Source: Branchiostoma floridae (taxonomy: Eukaryota; Chordata; Leptocardii; Amphioxiformes; Branchiostomatidae). Taken from it: 62,000 bases of DNA. The translations under genes were made by a program, and so were the position numbers. The notes under the pieces are model-generated. The model was given only the letters and a program-made list of their open reading frames with translations, did not search any database and was not told the origin of the DNA. Within the stretch, counting starts at the first letter, position 1. Every line of letters starts with the position of its first letter. The stretch lies in assembly GCF_000003815.2 (NCBI RefSeq), contig NC_049979.1, positions 22,859,521 to 22,921,520 on the forward strand, read 5' to 3'. Shown here in pieces: positions 1 through 9,420 of the stretch.

Positions 1-298
1 TCAACACTTCTCTTGCACTGGTAACCTTAAACTCTTCAGTCAGGCCACTCAAGGGAAGCTTCAGCTTGGTGGACCTACCGCACAGGGCAATGTTGCTTAA
101 GGACCTCGGGAGCCCCAACCATTTGCAAAGGAACCTGCTGATGGTTCTCTCCAGTTGCTCCACCATGGTCATCGGCACCTCGTACACAAGAAGAGGCCAG
201 AGAACCCTTGGCAAGACTCCATGCTGGAACATCCAGGCCTTGAAGCTACCCGGTAGCCCTGTCTTGTCAATTCCCTCGAGCAACGTACCTATCGAGCC
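1..298 (-). pseudogene. LINE reverse transcriptase, C-terminal fragment running off the left edge
   Basis: The minus strand is open for about 98 codons and continues beyond position 1, with no start codon inside the window. The translation contains the pieces GSFKAWMFQHGVLPRVLWP, YEVPMTMVEQLE and KWLGLPRSLSNIALCG. This order (FKAW, LLPR..WPL.VYEVP, WLG.P.S) is typical of the region downstream of the reverse transcriptase domain in non-LTR retrotransposons that are common in marine invertebrates. The reading frame begins just inside a stop codon near 300, so this is a fragment and not a complete gene. No catalytic residues lie in this part. I am confident it is retrotransposon-derived but not of its clade. 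Confidence 0.72.
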
Positions 299-304
299 AC
301 GTTA

Positions 305-645
305 CTATTTAACACAGCGATAAAATCACTCACTAAAACAGCACAAAATTGTAAACACAGTGACAACACCCTTCCCTGCAACGAAGCAAAAATTTTATAA
401 ACACTGTGAGAACACCCTTCACTGAAACAACCCATAAAATTGTAAACACCAAGAGAACACCCATCACTGCACCACCACATTTTCATCTTCTATTTTACTT
501 TAAAACACAGCGATAAAATTGCTCACTAAAGCAATTGCAAACTCAGCTGAGAACACCCTTCCCTGCAACGAAGCAAAAATTGTTATAAACACTGAGAACA
601 CCCTTCACTGAAACAACGTATAACAATTGTAAAACACCGTGTCAT
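305..645. repeat. 193-bp tandem duplication with internal sub-repeats
   Basis: The phrase ACACAGCGATAAAAT occurs near 312 and again near 505. About 130 bp after each start also align, including CCTTCCCTGCAACGAAGC and AACACCCTTCACTGAAAC. Within each unit a shorter motif, AACACCC followed by TTCACTG or TTCCCTG, recurs every 50-60 bp. This is a local minisatellite-like duplication and I see no coding function. Confidence 0.8.
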
Positions 646-649
646 AAAA

Positions 650-805
650 AATGAATGTGCCTTATCCTCTGCCATACATGTATGTTTAGCTTCGCATGTG
701 TTTCACTAGCATGTGTTTCACTAGCTGCTATTTAAACATCATCTCTGACAGTATGCTACTCATGTGCTAGTTCAATCGGGTGTTGTTCTATATGTAAAAG
801 AATTC
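650..805. other. Unannotated AT-rich sequence
   Basis: No reading frame, repeat or RNA gene is recognised here. A short direct repeat, TGTTTCACTAGC, occurs twice at about 699-725. Confidence 0.5.
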
Positions 806-1195
806 TTAAGGCTTTTTTGGTTTCTCAGTTCTAAAGTTTTTCCGTGTTGTATGTCTCGTATAGTAGCTGTGCTGGTTGGATACCAGATGTAGTTCACAGA
901 ACAACGATAGCGGTTCCTTGGAAAGGAGTATTTTGTTAAAGGTACACTTGGTGCTTACATGCTTTGACTTACGAAATTTCCAAATCTGATCTATGTACAA
1001 ACCAACACCTCCTCTCTTACCATTACGGTCATTTCTTACGAAGTAATAATCTGCAATATCTATGGTGTCGTTAGATTTATTTCTAAGGTTGTTGATGTTA
1101 ATGTATCCAACGTGCCGTCCTTTGGTGGTAAGACCCAAATCAATTGCTCCAGGGTTGGAGAGAAGGCAAACATCTTCAAGGCCTTTTAACCCTTG
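806..1195 (-). pseudogene. LINE endonuclease (APE-type) fragment, internally deleted
   Basis: The minus-strand translation begins near 1195 with a piece reading SNPGAIDLGLTTKGRHVGYI, followed by NINNLRNK and then DYYFVRNDRNGKRGGVGLYI. APE-type endonuclease domains of LINEs usually start with a NPGP-like motif, an IxSLRNK motif and later an R.DR...GGGV.IYV motif. Here the two ends lie much closer together than in an intact domain, so the middle, including the usual TETWL segment, is missing. After the GGVGLYI motif the similarity fades. I infer a dead L2/CR1-like element fragment. It is not obviously part of the element at the left edge. Confidence 0.7.
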
Positions 1196-1365
1196 ATTTG
1201 AAAACTATGTCTGACCCAGTCTTAACTCAACTTTTACTCAGGGGTTCACCCACTTTACCAACAGAAACAAATACCATATTATGCAGATTACACAGACATA
1301 CATACTCCAGACCAACCGTTTTCAAACTGATTGAACATTTTGCTTTAAATCTTGTATGTATATTT

Positions 1366-1860
1366 ATATTTCAGCCATACATAGTATGGTCAAATATATT
1401 GTATTCGTAATGTTTCTTCTTTCTTTCTCCTGTCAAATCTTCAAAGTGATTCATCTCCGCCGTTCCTGGACCGAATGACCTGAAATTTGGCACAAGGGTA
1501 GAATGGGCCAATACCTTGATGCTTTTTTTCTCAGTTTTTTCATATCTGCCTCTAAAATGATTTTATTGAGGTTTCAAGGTCATGTTTTGACCAAAATAAA
1601 ATATATTGTCCCCCTGTACCCTGGTCTTACAATGGAATGGCCTGAAATTTGGTGTAGATAGGCATTAGATAGTTGGTAAAATGATCCAAGTAAAAGTTTT
1701 GACATAAACTACTTTAAAATAATTAATTTTGGCACTTTTCTGAGGGGTAACTTGTTTTCTTTTGGCCTCCTGGCGTGACCTTCCGTGACCCCGCACGGAG
1801 TCCACACCTGTGCGCGAAGAGCGAAGGCTAATTAATATTCATAAGCGGGGCCCCACGATT
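1366..1860 (+). repeat. H-family interspersed repeat, copy 1 (hairpin, pyrimidine tract, body)
   Basis: The copy opens with an imperfect hairpin at 1366-1397 (stem ATATTT..CCATAC, loop ATA). A fixed stretch GTATTCGTAATGTTTCTTC follows, then a CTTTCTTTCTCCTGTC tract and the hallmark GACCGAATGACCTGAAATTT. A second hallmark (CCCTGTACCCTGGTCTTAC, then GGCCTGAAATTTGG) lies at about 1615. The copy ends with a CGTGACC-rich part and GGCTAATTAATATTCATAAG. The same order is found in at least six other places in this window. It has no reading frame of its own and looks like a non-autonomous mobile element. Confidence 0.8.
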
Positions 1861-1875
1861 CCGTCGCGGAACTCC

Positions 1876-2281
1876 TTATTTGGGGAGCGTGGTTGATGTA
1901 AACAAAGGCTCTTACTAGTAGTTGCGTCATTTCTTTTTCTGTGAGGAAAATACAATCAATTCTTTCTGACACATTTCTAGAGCAAGAACGGGTCGCGTCC
2001 CCAAATTTCCTGTTCTAAATTTTGCGTGTGCCGCCCTGCTTTCGCGCCAAAAAAGGTAAAAAGTGTAGCGAGTGTGCCTTGCCGCGAGTTATCAGTGTGG
2101 TGGGATCCCTCCCCGGAACAGCCAGTGAATGTCCCGTATTTGGGGATCGGGGTTGACCAACAGGCAGTTACTAGTAGTTGCGTAATTTTTATTTCAGCGC
2201 GGGAAATAGATTCAATTCTTTCCGACATAATTTTGGAACAATAGCGGGTCGCGTTCCCAAAATTCCTGTTCTAAATTTGAA
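1876..2281 (+). repeat. Direct repeat pair of about 145 bp, offset 256 bp
   Basis: The stretches 1876-2022 and 2136-2278 share TATTTGGGGA, TTACTAGTAGTTGCGT, TCAATTCTTTC and GGGTCGCGT...CCTGTTCTAAAT in the same order and spacing. Small differences show that this is an old duplication. Frames that cross the pair are short and show no known domain. Confidence 0.75.
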
Positions 2282-2419
2282 GCTCTTTGGCTCGGCAACG
2301 TAAGTTACAAACCATCGTACGTTTGTATGTAAAACCCGGGCGTCAGGCAAGCCTCGCAAAGTGACCCCGCCCACAAACCGCCAAGGCAGTGTCGGCAGTG
2401 TTAGTGGGATCCTTCGCCG

Positions 2420-3480
2420 ACTTTGTCAAAGGGCCGCCGGCTATCAATCAAACGCGGATGTTGATTAGAGTTTCAAACAGTCATGGTGCCGTACAGCGAA
2501 ATTCATGCTTCGTGAATACATTCCTTGGACTTTGTTTCCCACAGCGGTGCTTCTACAAAATATTTATTAGACTGTAACACTGAGTCCCACATGTTTTAAA
2601 GAATAGAATCTGACGCGAAACAGCGGTTTTTGCCCGGTATTTTTCTTGAAACATGTCCGTGGGAATATCGTCTGACGGCGAGGCGGCGACGCAGGGATAT
2701 CAAACCGTCAACATTACATAAGTCGCACGGTGGCTAACAACGCTGCGAAGATAACGTTACTAGCGCTCTAACTTAGTAAGCACTTCAACTTCGGATGGCA
2801 ACTCGGACAATATTTATCAAGTACTGTTGAGCTGAGTAAAGTTTGTTGTTTATGAGTTTTTAGTTGTCTTTGAAGCTTTTATCCGAAATATTGTTACGTC
2901 AAACTGCTGAAGAAAAGTTAAGTGACTGCTACGATGATCGTAGATATGGCCCTAAAAAGTGATAAAATAAGCCTTCTCAATAGCCTAAAATGCAAGAGCT
3001 TCAAGGGGGGCTTCGCCCCCCTGGGTCCCCCCACCGGGGCGCTGCCCCTGGACCCCGCCGAGGGCCTTCGGCGGCCCCCGGACCCCTACCCCGACGCTGT
3101 GAAAAATTTCTGGCGAGAACACTGGTATATACTGCAGTGTTCCCGCCAGAATTTTTTTGGGGGCCGCCGAAGAACGCCGAAGGCCCCGGCCCGGCAGGGT
3201 CCAGGGGCAGAGCCCCGTTGGGGGTCCCAGGGGGGCGAAGCCCGCCTGAAACTCTTGCACTTTAGGCTATTCAGAAGGCTTATTGTATCAGTTTTTAGGG
3301 GCATTTCTGTAATAATCACAGCAGTCACTTAACTTCTCTGCAGGAGTTTAGCGTAACAGTATTTCAGGTCAAAGGCAAATAAAAACAAACTTTAACGTTA
3401 ATGACTTCAACAGTACTTATAACTTTTGTCCGGTTTGCCATCCGAAGTTGAATCGCTATCGATGGTATTTTCGCTGCACT
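2420..3480. mobile_element. Fold-back element, copy A (long inverted arms, GC-rich core)
   Basis: The left arm (about 2730-3110) is matched in reverse complement by the right arm (about 3140-3470). For example, GTGACTGC, AATAAGCCTTCTCAATAGCC and CTTCGCCCCCCTGGG on the left answer GCAGTCAC, GGCTATTCAGAAGGCTTATT and CCCAGGGGGGCGAAG on the right. The centre near 3125 is itself palindromic: CTGGCGAGAACACTG, a short loop, then CAGTGTTCCCGCCAG. The outer left flank (2420-2730) is found again in reverse orientation at 21480-21830. Open frames inside the GC-rich arms are mirror images of each other, so they are artefacts of the palindrome. I infer a non-autonomous fold-back DNA transposon. Confidence 0.75.
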
Positions 3481-3541
3481 CGGAACCTTCTAAAAACGTA
3501 CGGAGCTAACGGTTAGCTCCGTACGTTTTTAGAAGGTTCCG
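3481..3541. repeat. Perfect palindrome, 30-bp arms with a 1-nt centre
   Basis: The arms are 3481-3510 and 3512-3541, separated by one G. The left arm starts CGGAACCTTCTAAAAACG and the right arm ends with its exact reverse complement, with no mismatch. The inner part (GTTAGCTCCGT) matches the right-arm sequence of the related fold-back copy near 20729, where it occurs only once. The second half may therefore be a local inverted duplication. Such a structure could extrude as a cruciform. Confidence 0.9.
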
Positions 3542-3599
3542 TTTATCACGGAATTGCATGCTGTTGTTTCAGAAATCTCACGGACTTATGCTTACAAAC

Positions 3600-3985
3600 A
3601 TTCCTAAGTTGTGTTTCTTCTTCTTTCTTTCTTTCTCCTGTCAAATTTTCAAAGCGAATCATCTCCGTCGTTCCTGGACCGAATGACCTGAAATTTTGCA
3701 CAATGCATATGGTAGAGTGGACCAATACCTAAAAGTTTGGTACAGGCGTGCATGGAGTATTTATTTAAAGAACCCAATTTTCATTTTTGGCGTATATCAC
3801 TTCAAAATGACCCATTTCGGGGTTTTACGGGAGGTGTTTTGGCCATTCTCGACGTTTAGTGCGTTCCATATATGGCAAGCAAAGCAATAACTCCCGCCCT
3901 GGGCGACAGGTGACAGGTGTCAGTCTGCTAATTAATTAAATTGTGCCGCCAGCCAATCAGCGAAGAGAAAGGAACACTTCGTCGG
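3600..3985 (+). repeat. H-family interspersed repeat, copy 2 (shortened)
   Basis: The copy begins with TGTTTCTTCTTCTTTC and CTCCTGTCAAATTTTC, followed by the hallmark GACCGAATGACCTGAAATTT. Unlike other copies it has no hairpin directly upstream, and the second hallmark block is missing. It ends with a TTAATTAA-containing segment and GCCAGCCAATCAGCGAAGAG, which also closes the copies at 19468-20460 and 20771-21060. I see no coding potential. Confidence 0.75.
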
Positions 3986-4781
3986 CAATGACGCAACATT
4001 TGATTGTCATGTTTATATGTAGACGGAACCATTCATATTTGAGAGGATTTTGTAATTTATGTTACTCCATAAAAGGTTACTGCAAAGAAAATAGGAATAT
4101 AATATGTGACCATTATTTTGAAAACAGCAATTACAAATATACACAAAATATATATACGCAAAGAAACTTTTAGGTTTGAGATTTTTATGCAGACCTTCTT
4201 GAAGATTCCACCCCGGACTCGTTCATTTTTAATTTTACATTTACGTCACAGACTCCCGCAGTAACTGCATTTAGTCTGCAGTTTTCTGCGCATTTTACGT
4301 CAGCTTCTACCCAGTTTCGGTTGTCATCGGTAGCAGAACATCTTTAGGTGCGAAATGGCTAGCCTTACATTGTTCACTCCGTTGTTAATGTACATTGAAA
4401 GGTGTTTTCGTTTGTGAAATTCGTCAAAACAACGTTATATGAGAACTGTGGAACGCTGGTACCGCAGGCAAGTGCTGACAAGCCACTGCCGTCGTTGTGT
4501 ATCTCCGTTTGTTGTCAAAAACATGCATGAACTGATAACGTTAGTAGGCGAGATCAGTTTTCCTTGGGAAAGGGCAAAAGATACTTCCACACGAGATGTC
4601 ATGGTGTTTTCTGCATCATTTCTGTTTTTTGACGGTAACTAGTTATCTTTATTTTGATCGTGACGACGTCCACATACTAGTATTTTTCTGTGGGGAGGGG
4701 GGGGGGGTCAAATATATTATGCTGCTTATTGTGTAACAGTGGGGTTTAAGCGCTGCCAAACTGACCACGTCAGTTGCTCTA
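3986..4781. other. Stretch without recognisable genes
   Basis: The stretch is AT-rich with only short open frames that match no protein I recognise. A G-rich run of about 17 bases (GGGGAGG then eleven G) lies near 4691-4708. Nothing here supports an exon call. Confidence 0.5.
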
Positions 4782-4855
4782 GAGCTTTTGGTGTTGTGGT
4801 TTGCACGTTCGATTTGTAATCCGCCGACCCGGGGTCGATCCCCGTTATCGGCATG
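4782..4855 (+). tRNA. Decayed tRNA-Thr(TGT)-like sequence or SINE head
   Basis: An A-box-like sequence TGGTGTTGTGG lies at 4789-4799, a seven-base loop TTTGTAA (anticodon TGT) at about 4813-4819 and a B-box-like GGGTCGATCCC at about 4832-4842. The T arm pairs well, but the anticodon stem has two mismatches and I cannot pair the acceptor ends. It is therefore not a functional tRNA gene. A tRNA-derived SINE head or an old tRNA pseudogene fits best. Confidence 0.45.
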
Positions 4856-5045
4856 TTTGTTTCTTTCTGTTTTTTTAATTTATAATTTTGTTAATATTAA
4901 TATTAATTCATCCTTTGGACTGTGATTTGTGTAGATGTTATACCAAATGTCACTCGTTTGACTTCTATATGATGGCTTTAATTTCATTCATGTCAATCCT
5001 TTTTGATCCTTGATGTCGGCCTTGGTAGTAGTTCATTTCGAGAAG

Positions 5046-5164
5046 TTACTGTTAGAATGTTCAATTTTTGCGCAGGAGTGATTTGGAACAGTTCAATTTT
5101 GCATGGGAACGGGTATGGCTGAAATATGCTGTATTTGCTCTCAAGCAAATGTCGGCCTTTCTAG
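5046..5164 (+). mobile_element. Helitron 3' end 1
   Basis: The sequence ends with a 7-bp hairpin (ATTTGCT, loop CTCA, AGCAAAT), ten bases GTCGGCCTTT and then CTAG, followed by T in the flank. A subterminal hairpin, CTRR at the 3' end and insertion before T are the hallmarks of Helitrons. The 100 bases upstream (GATTTGGAACAGT, GGGTATGGCTGAAATATGC) are shared with the ends at 22740 and, in part, 19467 and 27670. I could not place the 5' TC end. No Rep/helicase gene is visible, so it is non-autonomous. Confidence 0.75.
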
Positions 5165-5199
5165 TTATTTATTGGATCCGTCACCCCACTGCTGTACTA

Positions 5200-5377
5200 C
5201 AGTCAAACCTGTCTATAGTGGCCACTCAAGGGACCGGACAAATGTGGCCACTATAGACAGGTGGCCTCTGTATAGAGGTGGCAACTTGTAGATAAAATAC
5301 CCAAGGGACCGACAAAAAGTGGCCACTATGGACAGGTGGCCTCTGTATAGAGGTGGCCCCTAATACAGGTTTGACTG
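5200..5377. mobile_element. 178-bp MITE flanked by TA (Tc1/mariner- or pogo-like)
   Basis: The left end is CAGTCAAACCTGTCTATAG and the right end is its imperfect complement, ending CAGGTTTGACTG. Both ends are flanked directly by TA (5198-5199 and 5378-5379), the target site expected for the Tc1/mariner/pogo superfamily. Inside, a segment containing GGCCACTATAGACAGGTGGC and TCTGTATAGAGGTGGC occurs twice. The element carries no reading frame and would need an outside transposase. A related scrap, CACCTGTCTATAGTGGCCAC, lies near 22028. Confidence 0.85.
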
Positions 5378-5519
5378 TACTGCTTTATTTGATCTCACAT
5401 TGTTTTGTCCTTTGTTTATTTTATTTTCAAATGTCCTAGTGGTAATGTTAATATTAGCTTTGCTAGAGTGCATTTACCACTGTGTCTTGTCTTATATGTA
5501 TACCAATAAAAAAAAAAAC

Positions 5520-5822
5520 ATGTCTGTTACCTCTGTTGGAATATTCACCCCGTATCCCTGCATCGCCGTCGCCATCCTTCCTAAACTAGAGCTTTTAGTG
5601 ACAAGTAAGTATGGTCTGAAAGCATATATGTTATGCGATTCAGAGAATGGATACTGTTGCCAATTCCAGTTGTATGCAGAGAAGGACCCTTCTGCTAAAG
5701 GTATGACACATGACATAGTTGATTTGCCGCTTGACAGCACACATGCAATCAGGGTCAAAAGACTTGTACGCAACAAGGAACTTCCCACTGCTCATTTGCA
5801 ACATAGAGATTCAAGAGGCCAT
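5520..5822 (+). pseudogene. piggyBac-like transposase fragment
   Basis: The open frame contains KYGLKAYMLCDSENGYCCQF and then QLYAEKD.SAKGMTHDIVDL. PiggyBac transposases have a KWG.K.W.L.DS..GY...F..Y.GK block in the catalytic core, followed by G....VV..L. The match covers only this block (about 5604-5740). The rest of the usual 500-600-residue protein is absent, including the later Asp residues and the C-terminal Cys-rich finger. The frame upstream of about 5600 is hydrophobic and has no recognised similarity. It is a dead fragment. Confidence 0.65.
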
Positions 5823-5840
5823 TGAGTTTAACAAGCTTTC

Positions 5841-5946
5841 ATGACAGAGGTGCTCAAGTACTTCCACCAGTACGTACCAGCAGAAATAGATCCAGATGGC
5901 AGGATCAGCCTCTTGCTGAATTTTCATTTGAAATGTTTGCTTAAGT
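5841..5946 (+). pseudogene. Short DUF6589-like fragment
   Basis: A short frame just downstream of the piggyBac scrap reads TEVLKYFHQYVPAEIDPDGR followed by ISLLLN. Proteins with a DUF6589 domain, which are transposon-related in lancelets and cnidarians, carry a very similar L..YVPAE.D.DG segment ahead of a GGDQLT motif. That second motif is missing here. Only about 30 residues are preserved, so the family call is a suggestion from memory of the motif. Confidence 0.4.
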
Positions 5947-6689
5947 AACTTATCTTTGCTGTAACCACATGAACAGAGAAAGTGTCAAACTGAAGGGTGT
6001 ACAGGAATCCTTGTGAAATGGACAGAGCCAGGCGCGGTGGCCTTACGCGAGCTGAATTTCGATGCACTGGCATCTGTCAAAAATCTGCGATCTCCTTGGC
6101 TGCATCTCCTTTCACGCGGGAAGAGCGCAGGAACATCATTGGCCGTGTTCTTGCACTGTCTAGTATTCTCAATGGTCACACATGAGAAATACTCGCGGGT
6201 GCGGGTGCTCAGCAATAGATACGGTAAGATTATTCGGAAGACCCTAATCATCTGACTATTGAGTGTCAATATCATTGAAACTGGTCATTCTTAAAGGTGT
6301 AATGTCGCAAAATAGTTGTACAGTAATGATGAAAGAGATTTAAAAAATCAATTGTAGATGTAACTTTACAAAGTTATATAACATTACGTCATTCTTGCCA
6401 ACGTTGCTTCACTAATGCATGCAATGAAAAACTTCTTATGTCTGTGTTTGCAGCAAGCAAGGTAAGCAAAACAGACTACGCAAAAGAGCTTCGGGTGGAG
6501 GCACAGGGCATGTTTAGATGCTATAAATTGTAACTGTAGAACTTTCACGTTGGTATTCATGTCGCACCTTTCCAAGTAACTTGCGTAATCAAGTCTTCAA
6601 CACACTTGCCTAGGACAGCATCGATCGGCTGGAAGAGACCATAAGCGGTGGCGGGACATCTCACCGTGTGAATAGTATATAACTGTCCA

Positions 6690-7560
6690 GCCCAAGGTGA
6701 CAGAGTTCACTTTGGGACCACCATCCAGGCTGCATTTCAGCGACAGGAGGCCGGACAGTGCTCACAAGTAGAGAAGGGCTGGTGATCAAGTTCAACACCG
6801 CGTACACCATTGGCAAGGAGGAATTCCTCTTCACAAAGTTCAAGTCCCTTCTCCAACTGCAGCGGATTTATTGACTCAACATTAACACGACCTGCGCCAA
6901 CGACACGACCTGCGACAAGTTCCTGAAGACGATCAGTGACACCCTCAGGGAGAAGACTGCAGGTCGTATTTCGTTAAGTCCCTACATCTCCTTCATGATT
7001 CATGGAGACTCGATGTTGCGATTAAATAGTGTGAAATTGTTTACGCACGCATCATCGAAGATGGCAAGTCGAAGAACCTTCTTGTCGGGCACGTGGAAGT
7101 TGAGCACGCACATGCACAAGGTACGTCAGAATGATTTTCAAAAAAATAATTGAAGTTCCACAAAAGTATGCAGTATGACAAGTTAATTCCTGTCAAGGAC
7201 GTTATATAACGTCCTTGTTCCTGTTAAACCATTTTTCACGTCTTTGAAAATATTTGTGGACAATTTTGACACGGTATCGCAACCTTCACTGATGTGTGTC
7301 CTATATATTTTTCTCTACGTATACATTCCCTCTTTCATAAACAAATTTGATATATTTTCTGTTAACATGAGCAACATGTTATGTTGTAAGATTTGAAAGC
7401 AAGCTACCTATAAATTTTGCAGGTCAGGTTGACGGTACGAAGACCGCGTTTGCCAGCCTGTGTGAACCCTGCCAGGACTGGTTGGAGACGGTCGGCATGA
7501 CGGCAGATGGTGCTAACGTTAACGCATTATTGCGTACTTCATCGGCTATTAGTGGAGGCA
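6690..7560 (+). pseudogene. hAT-type transposase-like (ZNF862-like) remnant with an intron
   Basis: At 6769-6960 the plus strand reads EGLVIKFNTAYTIGKEEFLF, TKFKSLLQLQ, a stop, then NTTCANDTTCDKFLKTISDT. This order (K..AY.IAKEE.PFTKF..LL.LQ..NG....Y.ND..C) marks the hAT-derived ZNF862-like family. In another frame at 7040-7118 it continues with ARIIEDGKSKNLLVGHVEVE and HAHAQ. A donor GTACGTCAG follows, and after an acceptor near 7423 come DGTKTAFASLCE and GMTADGANVN, matching the DDE-region motif D/GADGA.VN. Frameshifts and stops show that it is dead. Whether it was a transposon or a domesticated copy cannot be told. Confidence 0.6.
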
Positions 7561-7616
7561 CAGATAAATAAAAAAATGACACCATTATGCCATATTGATG
7601 AAAGAGTTTAACTTTA

Positions 7617-8222
7617 TTGTCTATTCTAGTCTATGTTTTCTCAATTGTTTTCCTATTGACGTCTGTTGCTAAGGATATCAGCAGTGTCCCACTTCTTGCA
7701 GATGTAAGAGCATTAGAGATATTCTACCACAGGATATCAGGCCCTATATGGGACATGATAAAGAGTACCAAAGTTCACATCCTTGATGTGCACAAGCACA
7801 TCGAAATCCTGCACCAGAATCTGAAGACATGGGTGGAAAATGCAAGCCAGCTCCTCCAGCAGGATGGAAGTAACCTCTTTGCTGACTTCCCCCACCACAT
7901 AAATTCCATCCACATTTGATGCTCTTTATTCCGGTACGGATGAAATTAACACTATAACACAAATGTTAGAAGTAATCTGTGCTAAAAGCTTGTTCGTAAC
8001 CGAAAAACAACTGTCTGACTTCCTGGAAGGTGGCCATGCATGGCACTGCGCCAACTGAAGAGCAGCACTTTCAGCCACGATGGTCGATATGCAGATGATA
8101 TTGCTAAATTTGTGGGGGAGTTTTGCGGGGATGGCCTCTTTGAGTACTTGCCAGGCAGAACACACGTTCGAGAGCTTTCAATACACAACCAGAGTACAGA
8201 ACCCCGAGAAGATGGGGGCTAA
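7617..8222 (+). pseudogene. Unidentified transposon-like coding remnant
   Basis: An open frame (7617-7919) contains RALEIFYHRISGPIWDMI, HKHIEILHQNLKTWVENASQ and LLQQDGSNLF. After a stop, the stretch from 7930 reads TITQMLEVICAKSLFVTEKQ and LSDFLEGG. The wording resembles the C-terminal parts of repetitive proteins found in many invertebrate genomes, but I cannot name the family. It may continue the hAT-like remnant upstream, yet no shared motif proves this. It runs into the LINE at about 8245. Confidence 0.4.
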
Positions 8223-8244
8223 AACCAGGCAACTATCGCAGAAA

Positions 8245-9420
8245 ATGGACCTGTAGGCCCAACAAATCCCTAAGGGAGTCAATAGGACCCAAAGACTGGA
8301 GAGAGGCCAATGTCACAAGTATTTTCAAAAAGGGCAATAAATCTCAACCGGAAAACTACCGTCCGATGAGCCTTACATCAGTGATCTGCAAAACTCTAGA
8401 GAAGCTATTTAGAATTAAACTTGTCCAACATTTGGAGTCCAAAGTACTTATTGCCCCAACCCAGCATGGTTTCATGAAAGGAAAGTCCTGTTTGACCAAC
8501 TTACTCTGCTATATCGACTCAATAACGGCGAGTCTTGATAAAGGATATCCAGTTGACGTACTGTATCTGGATTTTGCGAAAGATTTCGACAAGGTCCCCC
8601 GCATAAAAGATTACTGCTAAAGATAAGAAGCCATGGGATTGAAGGCGAAATTGAGCTCCAGCATCAGCAAACTGCAGGATGATATAGACAGAGTCTGTAC
8701 ATGGGAGAAAAAGTGGCAGATGCTGTTCAACGTAAACAAGTGTGTGGTGCTACACCTAGGGTTCAATAACCCGTGTCATACATATACCATGAAGGGAACC
8801 ACCAATCGGAGTAACCACCGTTGAGAAGGATCTAGGGGTTCATATTGCTAAATCCTTAAAACCAGCCCATCACGTGGCGTACGCAGTTAAAAAAGCAAAC
8901 AAAATCCTGGGTATCATTAAAAGAAACATCAAGTACAAAAAGACAGAAGTCATAACTCGTCTTTACAAGCAACTCGTTCGTCCTCATCTGGGATATTGTG
9001 TACAAGCATGGTCGCCTTGGCTCCAATAGGATATTAAGTTGATCGACGACGTACAACGGAGAGCAAGCAAAATGATCCCTGAATTACAAAATTTAACGTA
9101 CAATCAACGCCTCCGGAAGATGAAGCTAACTACGCTGGCAGTAAGGCGATTCCGAGGGGATATGTTAGAAGTATTCAAGATTATCAAGGGACTAGAAGGG
9201 ATAGACAGAACCACGCTCTTTACATCGTTACAAACACCTTATAACACCAGGGGACACCATCTGAGACTGTCAATACCCAGTATCAAGCTGGAAATCCGGA
9301 GAAGATCATTCGCTGTAAGAATCGTAAAGGCCTGGAATAAACTTCCATCTGAGGTAGTTACCCAGACCACAGTGAACAGTTTCAAGAATAAGATCGACAG
9401 ATAGATAGAGACGCGAGATC
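8245..9420 (+). pseudogene. CR1-type LINE, reverse transcriptase region with internal deletion
   Basis: The frame from about 8264 reads GPKDWREANVTSIFKKGNKS and ENYRPMSLTSVICKTLEK, the classic entry to the reverse transcriptase domain of CR1/L2/jockey elements. It goes on through QHGFMKGKSCLTNLL to YLDFAKDFDKVP (motif A). It then breaks at 8620, and the next frame starts after the YADD motif (ISKLQDDIDRVCTWEKKWQM). The C-terminal part is long: EKDLGVHI, YCVQAWSPW, DDVQRRASKMI, then AWNKLPSEVV ending at a stop at 9404. A DNA-binding endonuclease part is absent, so the copy is 5'-truncated and cannot be active. Confidence 0.9.

Noticed and set aside
2922-3332. Overlapping open frames on both strands rich in Pro, Gly and Ala
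   Set aside because: They read the two arms of a GC-rich palindrome; the plus and minus frames are mirror images, so this is a structural artefact and not a gene.
4782-4855. Functional tRNA-Thr gene
   Set aside because: Acceptor ends do not pair, the anticodon stem has mismatches and the B box is altered; a pseudogene or SINE head fits better.
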